In this document: positions 1 through 5,868 of the stretch, in pieces
How positions within the stretch are numbered: position 1 is the first letter of the stretch
Layout: each line of letters begins with the position of its first letter
Assembly (NCBI RefSeq): GCF_021647475.1
Contig: NZ_JAKIUR010000068.1
Coordinates: 1-12,077, forward strand
Length of the DNA: 12,077 nucleotides
Direction: 5' to 3'
DNA from: Lutibacter sp.
GTDB lineage: Bacteria > Bacteroidota > Bacteroidia > Flavobacteriales > Flavobacteriaceae
Made by a program: the position numbers and the translations under genes
Notes under the pieces: generated by a model
Told to the model about the DNA's origin: nothing
The model's database searches: none
Seen by the model: the letters and a program-made list of their open reading frames with translations, nothing else

Positions 1-80
1 GATTTTATGAAATATGCAGCTTAAAAATTAGTGATAAATTTTAATGTTTTTATTTGTTTTAATCATAGAATACGAGTGAA

Positions 81-103
81 TTTTAGCCTTTTTAGGCTTA
101 AAA
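81..103. repeat. Hairpin, 9-bp stem with one bulge
   Basis: TTTTAGCCT (81-89) pairs with AGGCTTAAAA (94-103), leaving a 4-nt T loop and one bulged base. It could be a terminator for a gene lying before the window. However, it is not followed by a clear T-tract on the + strand, so it may instead belong to the repeat cluster that continues to 194. Confidence 0.35.
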
Positions 104-106
104 TTA

Positions 107-150
107 GTATCGAGAATAGGTTTTTTATTTAAAACAGCCGTTCTCGATAC
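107..150. repeat. Inverted repeat GTATCGAGAA / TTCTCGATAC
   Basis: GTATCGAGAA (107-116) is the exact reverse complement of TTCTCGATAC (141-150), and a G-T wobble can extend the stem by one pair. The 24-nt interior contains a second short pairing, GTTTT (120-124) with AAAAC (131-135). The complete arm matches a kind of intergenic repeat I recall from flavobacterial genomes, in which TTCTCGATAC is followed by an AT-rich spacer and CTCGAAC; here CTCGAAC follows at 194-200. The family assignment is from memory. Confidence 0.55.
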
Positions 151-169
151 AATTTTTTATCAAAAATTA

Positions 170-194
170 CCTGCCTTGCCGTCAGGCAGGCAGG
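170..194. repeat. GC-rich CTGCC/GGCAG hairpin
   Basis: CCTGCCTTGCC (170-180) pairs with GGCAGGCAGG (185-194): a 10-bp stem with one bulged T and a 4-nt GTCA loop. It stands out as an island of high GC in very AT-rich DNA. Hairpins of this CCTGCC type recur between genes in Bacteroidota genomes, which is my reason for calling a dispersed repeat. There is no T-tract after it on either strand, so a terminator is less likely. Confidence 0.5.
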
Positions 195-260
195 CTCGAA
201 CGGACATAACAGTAGGTTTAAAAAGTTATAATGCACAACGGGTTAAATAAGATAAAAGTT

Positions 261-740
261 ATGAAAAAATTTAGCACACTATTTCTGATTATAATTATTT
301 TTACATTTTCAAGTTATAGTCAACAAAAAAACACTACTAAAATGAATAAAAAAGTCGATAAAACAGAAGCTGAATGGAAAAATATTTTATCTCCTCAACA
401 ATATTATGTACTTCGAGAAAAAGGAACAGATGCTCCAAGTGAAGCTGGTTATACTTCTTTTTTTGAAAAAGGAACTTATGTTTGTGCTGCCTGTGGAACA
501 CAGCTTTTTAAATCAAACTCTAAATTTGAATCGCACTGTGGTTGGCCTTCTTTTGATGATGCTATTGAAGGAAAAGTAAAATATGTTGTAGATAAAAGTC
601 ACGGAATGATTAGAACTGAAATTATTTGTGCTACTTGCGGCGGACATTTAGGTCACGTTTTTGATGATGGACCACAAGAAACTACAGGTAAACGCTTTTG
701 CGTAAATACAACTTCAATTAAATTTATAAAACAAGAATAA
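261..740 (+). CDS. msrB: Peptide-methionine (R)-S-oxide reductase, secreted MsrB
   Basis: Reduces the R form of methionine sulfoxide in oxidised proteins. I chose the ATG at 261, not the in-frame one at 231, because the protein then begins with a standard signal peptide: MKK, a long hydrophobic run, and a likely cut after SYS, about residue 20. That places the enzyme in the periplasm or outside. In the 159-aa numbering, two CxxC pairs (C75/C78 and C123/C126) are the structural zinc site, GWPSF is at 94-98 and the catalytic cysteine is in RFCVN (C147). C93, just before GWPSF, is in the position of the recycling cysteine of many MsrB enzymes. No fused MsrA domain is present. The gene faces the CoADR-rhodanese gene tail to tail; both concern sulfur redox chemistry, though they are not in one operon. 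Confidence 0.93.
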   Translation: MKKFSTLFLIIIIFTFSSYSQQKNTTKMNKKVDKTEAEWKNILSPQQYYVLREKGTDAPSEAGYTSFFEKGTYVCAACGTQLFKSNSKFESHCGWPSFDDAIEGKVKYVVDKSHGMIRTEIICATCGGHLGHVFDDGPQETTGKRFCVNTTSIKFIKQE

Positions 741-745
741 AATAA

Positions 746-788
746 CCGCTTATACTACAAACATCTTCCTCAAAAAAAGTACAAGCGG
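746..788. terminator. Possible bidirectional terminator between convergent genes
   Basis: CCGCTTATAC (746-755) and GTACAAGCGG (779-788) pair over 10 bp with a single mismatch across a 23-nt loop. The repeat sits between the stop codons of msrB and the CoADR-rhodanese gene. Read on the minus strand the stem is followed by a T-rich stretch (TTATTTTATT), so it may end the minus-strand transcript. On the + strand the T-run is weak. The long loop lowers confidence. Confidence 0.4.
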
Positions 789-802
789 AATCTTTAACTT
801 AA

Positions 803-2488
803 CTAAACAAACATTTCTTTTGGTTTGGTAACTGTTTTATTACACAATTGCCATAATTTTATTCCTCCAGCTACATTGGCTACTTCCTTAATATTATTAT
901 TTGCCAATATTAATTGGACTATAAAAGCACGTAAACCACTTCTACAAATTAAAATTACAGGTTTGGCTTCCTTCTTAATAAATTCTATTTGACTTCTAAT
1001 ATCATCTATAGGAATATTAATGGCATTTACTAAAGTTCCTGCTTCATATTCTTCTTGCGTTCTGGTATCAATAAGTAAATAATTGGATGCATCTGTTTCA
1101 TTCATAAATACTTCCAAATCTTCAACGGAAATTTGAGGACATTTTTCATTTACAATATTTTCAGAAACAAAACTTGAAACAACTAATGGATCTTTAGCTG
1201 GAGAATAAGGTGGAGCATATGCTAAATCTAATTGTGCTAAATCTGAAATTTTTAGTTTTGCATAAATTGCCGTACTTAATACATCAATTCGCTTATCTAC
1301 TCCTACTTCACCTACCAATTCGGCACCATAAATTTCTTTGGTAGTTGGATTAAAATAAATTTCAGATACAATTTCTTTTTTATTAGGATAATAACCTGGA
1401 GTTGCACCAACAATAGTTAATACTTTTTTAAAAGGTAAATTTTGTGCTTTTAAAGCTTTTGCATTCATTCCTGTTCTGGCAAAAGTATAATCAAAAACCT
1501 GAACAATTGCAGTATTATATGCACCTTTAAATATAGTTTCACTTCCAACAGCATTTGCTCCTGCGGCTCTACCTGCTTTATTAGAATGAGTTCCTAAAGG
1601 GAAATAACCATATTCATTGGTTTGTAAATTTTTGATAGCCACATTATCTCCAGCTGCATAAACATCTTTAATAGACGTTTCCATAAATTCATTTACAATT
1701 AAAGCTCCATTTTTAATATGCTTTGCTCCTTGTTTCAATAATAAATCTGTGTTTGGTTTTATCCCTACACTTACAATAACAAAATCGGTTTCAATGGCTT
1801 CTTTTCCTTTAATAATAACCTTACTGATTTTACCATTTTTATCAACATTAAACTCACTTACAAAACTTGATGTAATAACGTTTATATCTTTTTCAATTAA
1901 TATTTTTTCGGCAATACTTCCAAATTTTGGTTGCCACATACTTAAAACCTCATTTGCTCCTTCAATTAAGGTAACATTTTTACCAGCAAGTTTTAAATTT
2001 TCAGCAACTTCAATACCAATTAATCCACCACCTATAATAGTTATATTTTTAGAACTAGTAGCTAATCCTTCTTTCATAATCTTATCAAAATCGGGCATTG
2101 ATCTACACGTTGACCAATTAGTTGCAATATGTATATTTTTAATTGGTGGAACTACAGAACTTGCTCCGGTAGCCATAATTAATTTATCATAAGCATAATC
2201 GCCTTTATTAGAATATACTATCTTATTGGCTGTGTCAATATTTAAAATTTCTTCATTTAATTTAACATCAATATTAAATCGGTTTTGCATTAAATCAGAT
2301 TCCACAACTATTAAATCTTCTCTGTTTTCTATAATTCCAGAAAAAGCATACGGCATACCACAAGTAGCATAACTTATATTTGAACCTTTTTCAAACATTA
2401 TAATTTCAGCATTTTCATCTTCTCTTCTAGCTTTTGCTGCTGCTGATGGACCTGCTGACAAACCTCCAATTATTATAATTCTTTTCAT
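803..2488 (-). CDS. CoA-disulfide/persulfide reductase fused to rhodanese (CoADR-Rhd)
   Basis: A 561-aa FAD- and NAD(P)H-dependent pyridine nucleotide-disulfide oxidoreductase with a C-terminal rhodanese domain, probably cytoplasmic. The start at 2488 is chosen because MKRIIIIGG opens directly into the FAD-binding strand; the extra 31 codons upstream to 2581 do not look like protein of this family. Visible features are the FAD motif GGLSAG near residue 8, the single redox cysteine C43 in SYATCGMP, the NAD motif GGGLIG (153-158), a second FAD motif AAGD (278-281), the AYAPPYSPAKDP motif of CoA-disulfide reductases (about 423-434), and the rhodanese loop CRSGLR with C515. Relatives reduce CoA disulfide, CoA persulfide or polysulfide with NADH; which one applies here cannot be told. 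It is transcribed away from ffh, and a dyad at 2534-2555 may regulate it. Confidence 0.9.
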   Translation of the reverse strand: MKRIIIIGGLSAGPSAAAKARREDENAEIIMFEKGSNISYATCGMPYAFSGIIENREDLIVVESDLMQNRFNIDVKLNEEILNIDTANKIVYSNKGDYAYDKLIMATGASSVVPPIKNIHIATNWSTCRSMPDFDKIMKEGLATSSKNITIIGGGLIGIEVAENLKLAGKNVTLIEGANEVLSMWQPKFGSIAEKILIEKDINVITSSFVSEFNVDKNGKISKVIIKGKEAIETDFVIVSVGIKPNTDLLLKQGAKHIKNGALIVNEFMETSIKDVYAAGDNVAIKNLQTNEYGYFPLGTHSNKAGRAAGANAVGSETIFKGAYNTAIVQVFDYTFARTGMNAKALKAQNLPFKKVLTIVGATPGYYPNKKEIVSEIYFNPTTKEIYGAELVGEVGVDKRIDVLSTAIYAKLKISDLAQLDLAYAPPYSPAKDPLVVSSFVSENIVNEKCPQISVEDLEVFMNETDASNYLLIDTRTQEEYEAGTLVNAINIPIDDIRSQIEFIKKEAKPVILICRSGLRAFIVQLILANNNIKEVANVAGGIKLWQLCNKTVTKPKEMFV

Positions 2489-2533
2489 TATTTTCTTATA
2501 TTTTGAGCAAATTTCTAACCCTTTTTTGGAATA

Positions 2534-2555
2534 TATTGTAATGATTATTACTATA
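2534..2555. promoter_or_regulatory. Dyad resembling a CRP/FNR-family operator
   Basis: An imperfect palindrome centred at 2544/2545: TAT-T-GTAAT, four central bases, ATTAC-T-ATA, with the symmetry broken only at the T-T pair (2537/2552) and inside the centre. The left half reads TTGTAAT and the right half ATTACTA, resembling CRP/FNR-superfamily sites (TTGT...ACAA type). It lies 46-67 bp upstream of the CoADR-rhodanese start codon and about 145 bp from ffh, so the minus-strand gene is the more likely target. This is inference from symmetry alone. Confidence 0.35.
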
Positions 2556-2664
2556 ACGTTTTCAGTAAAATTAGAACTCAATTAAAAAAAAATAGCTAAA
2601 AAAATTATGAGTGATTTTAATTAAAAACATAAAATATTAATTAAAACTATTTATTACAATTTAG

Positions 2665-2672
2665 TATCTTTG
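2665..2672 (+). promoter_or_regulatory. Bacteroidota -7 promoter element for ffh
   Basis: TATCTTTG is a perfect match to the TAnnTTTG -7 element used by the primary sigma factor of Bacteroidota. It lies 26 bp before the ffh ATG, giving an expected transcript start near 2677-2680 and a leader of about 20 nt. No clear TTG -33 element is seen at the usual spacing. Confidence 0.6.
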
Positions 2673-2698
2673 CAATTCTAAAAAAGAAGCAAAATTTT

Positions 2699-4030
2699 AT
2701 GTTTAATAATTTAAGTGATAAACTAGATAAAGCCTTTCATGTATTAAAAGGTCACGGAAAAATTACAGAAGTTAATGTTGCAGAAACTTTAAAAGAAGTT
2801 AGACGAGCATTGCTAGATGCCGATGTTAATTTTAAAATTGCTAAAAGCTTTACCAACATAGTTAAAGAAAAAGCCCTAGGTCAAAACGTGTTAACTACGT
2901 TAAATCCAAGCCAATTAATGGTTAAAATTGTTAAGGATGAATTAACCGAATTAATGGGCGGTGAAACTGTTGGACTTAATTTATCTGGCACACCAACTGT
3001 TATTTTAATGTCTGGTTTACAAGGTTCTGGTAAAACTACTTTTTCAGGAAAACTTGCTAATTATTTAAAAAACAAAAAAACAAAACAGGTTTTATTAGTA
3101 GGTTGCGATGTTTACCGACCTGCTGCAATAAATCAATTGCAAGTTGTTGGTGAACAAATTGGTGTAGAAGTTTATGCAGAAATTGACAATAAAAATCCTG
3201 TTGAAATTTCAAAAAATGCCATTAAACATGCAAAAGCTACTGGTAAAAATGTAGTGATTATTGATACCGCTGGTCGTTTAGCTGTAGATGAGCAAATGAT
3301 GACTGAAATATCCAACATTCATAAAGCCGTAAATCCACAAGAAACATTATTTGTAGTTGATGCTATGACTGGACAAGATGCGGTAAATACAGCAAAAGCA
3401 TTTAATGATATTTTAAATTTTGAAGGTGTTGTTTTAACAAAATTAGATGGTGATACTCGTGGTGGTGCTGCCTTATCTGTAAAATCGGTTGTAAACAAAC
3501 CTATTAAATTTATTGGTACTGGTGAAAAAATGGAAGCCATTGATATTTTCCATCCAGACCGAATGGCTGAACGTATTTTAGGAATGGGAGATGTTGTTTC
3601 TTTAGTGGAACGTGCTCAAGAACAATATGACGAAGAAGAAGCTAGAAAAATACAGAAGAAAATTGCTAAAAACCAATTTGGTTTTGATGATTTCCTAAAA
3701 CAAATTCATCAAATTAAAAAAATGGGGAATATGAAAGATTTAGTTGGTATGATTCCTGGTGCCGGTAAAATGATGAAAGATGTAGATATAGACGATGATG
3801 CTTTTAAAGGAATTGAAGCCATTATTCATTCAATGACTCCTAAAGAAAGAAGTGAACCTAAAATTATAAATGCTATTCGTAAAAAAAGAATTGCCAAAGG
3901 TTCTGGAACCTCTATTCAAGAAGTGAATCAATTATTAAAACAATTTACTCAAATGAGTAAAATGATGAAAATGATGCAAGGTGGTGGTGGCAGACAAATG
4001 ATGCAAATGATGAAAGGAATGGGAAAATAA
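2699..4030 (+). CDS. ffh: Signal recognition particle protein Ffh (SRP54 GTPase)
   Basis: The 443-aa SRP protein binds signal sequences of nascent membrane and secreted proteins together with 4.5S RNA and delivers ribosomes to FtsY at the membrane. The N-domain helices (1-90) contain the typical RRALLDADV. The G domain shows G1 GLQGSGKTT (106-114), the insertion-box motif DVYRPAA (137-143), G3 DTAGR (189-193), G4 TKLD (247-250) and GDTRGGAAL (251-259). The M domain starts near 325, carries the RNA-binding PKER...RKKRIAKGSG segment (381-403) and ends in a methionine-rich tail (419-442). Length is normal. A perfect -7 element precedes it. Transcription probably continues into the S23 gene and folD, since no terminator is visible after the stop. 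Confidence 0.97.
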   Translation: MFNNLSDKLDKAFHVLKGHGKITEVNVAETLKEVRRALLDADVNFKIAKSFTNIVKEKALGQNVLTTLNPSQLMVKIVKDELTELMGGETVGLNLSGTPTVILMSGLQGSGKTTFSGKLANYLKNKKTKQVLLVGCDVYRPAAINQLQVVGEQIGVEVYAEIDNKNPVEISKNAIKHAKATGKNVVIIDTAGRLAVDEQMMTEISNIHKAVNPQETLFVVDAMTGQDAVNTAKAFNDILNFEGVVLTKLDGDTRGGAALSVKSVVNKPIKFIGTGEKMEAIDIFHPDRMAERILGMGDVVSLVERAQEQYDEEEARKIQKKIAKNQFGFDDFLKQIHQIKKMGNMKDLVGMIPGAGKMMKDVDIDDDAFKGIEAIIHSMTPKERSEPKIINAIRKKRIAKGSGTSIQEVNQLLKQFTQMSKMMKMMQGGGGRQMMQMMKGMGK

Positions 4031-4032
4031 CT

Positions 4033-4060
4033 AATTAGTTAACAGTTTTCAGTTACAGTT
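4033..4060. repeat. Left inverted repeat of the S23 cassette
   Basis: A 28-nt sequence that is the imperfect reverse complement of 4473-4502. The outer 8 bases (AATTAGTT), a central CAGTTTT and the inner 10 bases (AGTTACAGTT) are identical; two short differences lie between these blocks. Read on the minus strand it splits into four degenerate heptamers: AACTGTA, ACTGAAA, ACTGTTA, ACTAATT. It begins two bases after the ffh stop codon. Confidence 0.75.
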
Positions 4061-4101
4061 GGCAATCTGTAAAAATTATAATTTTTTAAAAAAATTAAAT
4101 T

Positions 4102-4473
4102 ATGAGTTTCAAAAAGTTACTTGCCTATCAAAAAGCATTTGAGCTTTCAATGAAAATTTTTGAACTTTCTAAATCTTTTCCAAAAGAAGAAACTTATTCA
4201 CTGACTGATCAAATTAGAAGATGTTCTAGGTCAGTTTGTGCTAATATTTCAGAAGCATATCGAAAAAGGTCATATCCAAAACATCTTAAGAGTAAATTAT
4301 CAGATTCCGATAGCGAGAATTCTGAAACTCAAGTTTGGATTGATTTTTCAAAATCTTATAATTATATAAATACTAAACAACAACAAGTTTTAACATATAG
4401 AAGTCAAGAAGTTGGAAAATCAATTAATTTTATGATTAGTAATCCTGAAAAATTTGGAGTAAAAAAACTGTAA
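4102..4473 (+). CDS. Four-helix-bundle protein, 23S rRNA intervening-sequence (IVP/S23) family
   Basis: A 123-aa, mostly helical protein of the family named after open frames found in intervening sequences of 23S rRNA genes. The conserved core is clear: an amphipathic first helix (about 5-28) with SFPKEE, then the YSLTDQIRRCSRSVCANISEAY segment (32-53), KRSYPKH (55-61), the acidic KLSDSDSENSETQVWIDF segment (65-82), and a last helix ending in NPEKF (114-118). No enzyme motif is present and the biological role of the family is unknown; basic surface helices suggest nucleic-acid contact, which is inference. There is no signal peptide. The stop codon already lies within the right inverted repeat. 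Length is normal and the frame is intact, so the gene appears functional. Confidence 0.88.
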   Translation: MSFKKLLAYQKAFELSMKIFELSKSFPKEETYSLTDQIRRCSRSVCANISEAYRKRSYPKHLKSKLSDSDSENSETQVWIDFSKSYNYINTKQQQVLTYRSQEVGKSINFMISNPEKFGVKKL

Positions 4474-4502
4474 ACTGTAACTAACAAAACTGAAAACTAA
4501 TT
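4473..4502. repeat. Right inverted repeat with heptamer array
   Basis: A 30-nt partner of the left repeat at 4033-4060. Together with the end of the coding sequence it forms five degenerate heptamers over 4466-4500: AACTGTA, AACTGTA, ACTAACA, AAACTGA, AAACTAA. It ends 4 bp before the folD start codon, so folD keeps almost none of its own upstream sequence. Any folD promoter would have to lie in the cassette, or folD is read through from ffh. Confidence 0.75.
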
Positions 4503-4506
4503 TATT

Positions 4507-5385
4507 ATGATACTACTAGACGGAAAAAAAACAGCTGCAGATTTAAAACAAGAAATTGCTTTATCAGTTCAAAAATTAAAAAAACAAGGTAAAAAAATAC
4601 CACATTTGGCAGCTGTTTTAGTTGGAGAAAATGGAGCTAGTATGACTTATGTTAATGCTAAAGTTAAAGCTTGCGAATTAGTTGGATTTAAATCTACTTT
4701 AATTAAACTTCCTGAAGATACTACCGAAGAAAAATTATTACAGGAAATTGAGACTCTAAATAACAATAAAAATGTTGATGGATTTATAGTTCAACTTCCG
4801 CTACCAAAACATATTAATGAACAAAAAATAGTAATGGCTGTAAATCCTGACAAAGATGTAGATGGATTTCATCCGGTAAACGTAGGAAAAATGACATTAG
4901 ATTTACCTTGCTTTTTGCCTGCAACTCCTTTTGGAATTTTAGAATTATTAGAACGCTATAACGTAGAAACTTCAGGGAAAAATGTAGTGATTATTGGCAG
5001 AAGCCATATTGTTGGAAGACCAATGAGTATTTTAATGAGTCAAAAACGAACAGCTGGAAATGCTACGGTTACCGTAGCTCACAGCCGAACAAAAAATTTA
5101 AAAGAAATTACTTTACAAGCAGATATTATTGTTGCAGCACTTGGCAAACCTGAATTTTTAACTGGAGCTATGGTTAAAAATGGAGTTACTATTATTGATG
5201 TTGGAATTACTAGAGTTGAAGATACTACCAAAAAAAGAGGATATAGATTGGCTGGAGATGTCCACTTTGAAAGTGTAGCCCCTAAATCCGCATTTATAAC
5301 TCCTGTTCCTGGTGGCGTTGGTCCAATGACTATTGCTATGCTTATGAAAAATACGTTGTTAGCTTGTGAACGAAAAGAGAACTAA
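4507..5385 (+). CDS. folD: Bifunctional methylene-THF dehydrogenase / methenyl-THF cyclohydrolase
   Basis: A 292-aa cytoplasmic enzyme of one-carbon metabolism interconverting 5,10-methylene-, 5,10-methenyl- and 10-formyl-tetrahydrofolate with NADP+. The catalytic signature is YVNAK (Y48, K52), followed by QLPLP (96-100), DKDVDGFHP (116-123), the nucleotide-binding GRSHIVGRP (164-172) and PVPGGVGPMT (266-275). Length is typical. Its start lies 4 bp after the right repeat of the S23 cassette, and no promoter is seen in front of it. Adjacency to ffh is, as I recall, common in flavobacteria, making the S23 gene the intruder. The stop TAA overlaps the TAG of the convergent cupin gene by four bases. 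Confidence 0.97.
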   Translation: MILLDGKKTAADLKQEIALSVQKLKKQGKKIPHLAAVLVGENGASMTYVNAKVKACELVGFKSTLIKLPEDTTEEKLLQEIETLNNNKNVDGFIVQLPLPKHINEQKIVMAVNPDKDVDGFHPVNVGKMTLDLPCFLPATPFGILELLERYNVETSGKNVVIIGRSHIVGRPMSILMSQKRTAGNATVTVAHSRTKNLKEITLQADIIVAALGKPEFLTGAMVKNGVTIIDVGITRVEDTTKKRGYRLAGDVHFESVAPKSAFITPVPGGVGPMTIAMLMKNTLLACERKEN

Positions 5386-5744
5386 ATCTCATCTTCTCTA
5401 TGTACTAATTCTACACTAAATGCAGGATTACAAACTGAAATATATTCGCAAACTTCATCAAAAGGATTTGAGTATTGAACCCTTACTCCTTTTTTAATTT
5501 TTATAGACTGACCTGCTTCTAAAAACACTTTTTCACCGTCAATTATTAATTGTTGTTTTCCTTTTATAATGTATGTATATTCGTCAAAATCAGGGGTTTG
5601 AAAAGGTTCGCTCCAATTTGCAGGTGCCACCATATGAGCAATACTAATATTACAATTATTACTTCCTCCAAAATGTTCTTCAATTAACTTACCATCCGTA
5701 GTTGGAACAACAAACGGAGATTTTTGAATTTTATATTTTTCCAA
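5382..5744 (-). CDS. Small cupin-fold protein lacking canonical metal ligands
   Basis: A 120-aa single-domain cupin, cytoplasmic, function unknown. Motif 1 survives only at its end (E55, six residues, G62 in DEYTYIIKG), and the HxH expected just before it is absent. Motif 2 keeps its spacing (G78, five residues, K84-K85-G86, then N93), but the proline is K84 and the metal histidine position is V89. Thus the usual two-His, Glu, His iron site is not there; H37 and E46 are the only nearby candidate ligands. The start is TTG at 5744-5742: the frame is closed by a TAA a few codons upstream, it has no ATG there, and MEKYKIQKSPFVVPT looks like a natural beginning. A perfect -7 element lies about 30 bp upstream. 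It may bind a small molecule or act as an isomerase; this is not determinable. Confidence 0.8.
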   Translation of the reverse strand: MEKYKIQKSPFVVPTTDGKLIEEHFGGSNNCNISIAHMVAPANWSEPFQTPDFDEYTYIIKGKQQLIIDGEKVFLEAGQSIKIKKGVRVQYSNPFDEVCEYISVCNPAFSVELVHREDEI

Positions 5745-5772
5745 TAGAAATGACTTTTAAAATTAATTTATG

Positions 5773-5780
5773 CAAAGCTA
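5773..5780 (-). promoter_or_regulatory. Bacteroidota -7 promoter element for the cupin gene
   Basis: On the minus strand this reads TAGCTTTG, a perfect TAnnTTTG match, 28 bp before the TTG start at 5744. The expected transcript start is near 5767, giving a leader of about 22 nt. It supports the TTG start choice. No clear -33 TTG is visible. Confidence 0.5.
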
Positions 5781-5868
5781 TAAATTTTATTTTTAACTAA
5801 ATATTAAATCTATAAAACCATTTTAAGTTTAATAATTCCTAACTTAGTAGTAAATTAAAAAAACGAAC

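Larger units (their letters stand above)
1..230. other. Non-coding region with clustered inverted repeats
   Basis: No gene is supported here. The stretch holds three consecutive inverted repeats, at about 81-103, 107-150 and 170-194, listed separately. The first 24 bases could be the last codons of a gene that starts before the window (frame 1 stops at 22-24, frame 3 at 40-42), but too little is left to decide. A weak Bacteroidota-like -7 element, TAGGTTTA at 213-220, may serve msrB, whose preferred start is at 261. The overall look is a dispersed intergenic repeat in front of a real promoter region. Confidence 0.5.
4033..4502 (+). mobile_element. Putative S23/IVP gene cassette with terminal inverted repeats
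   Basis: A roughly 470-bp unit consisting of a four-helix-bundle gene and its flanking inverted repeats, inserted precisely between ffh and folD. It encodes no transposase and I see no convincing target-site duplication, so any movement would depend on enzymes supplied elsewhere or on recombination. The mobile nature is inferred from the repeats and from the known behaviour of related genes, which occur as intervening sequences in 23S rRNA genes of other bacteria and patchily in Bacteroidota chromosomes. Confidence 0.5.

Noticed and set aside
1..24. Possible tail of an upstream gene (frame 1, ending TAA at 22-24)
   Set aside because: Seven codons are too few to support a gene, and another frame is open to 42 as well.
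231..260. Earlier ATG for msrB
   Set aside because: It would put ten polar residues before a standard MKK signal peptide; the ATG at 261 fits export better.
1749..2192. 147-codon open frame on the + strand
   Set aside because: It lies fully inside the CoADR-rhodanese gene on the opposite strand, and its product is a hydrophobic low-complexity shadow with no family resemblance.
2489..2581. 31-codon N-terminal extension of the CoADR-rhodanese frame
   Set aside because: The extension precedes the FAD-binding strand that normally begins such proteins, and it would cover the likely promoter and dyad.
3319..3540. 73-codon open frame on the minus strand
   Set aside because: It is antisense to the GTPase domain of ffh, which is unmistakable in its own frame.
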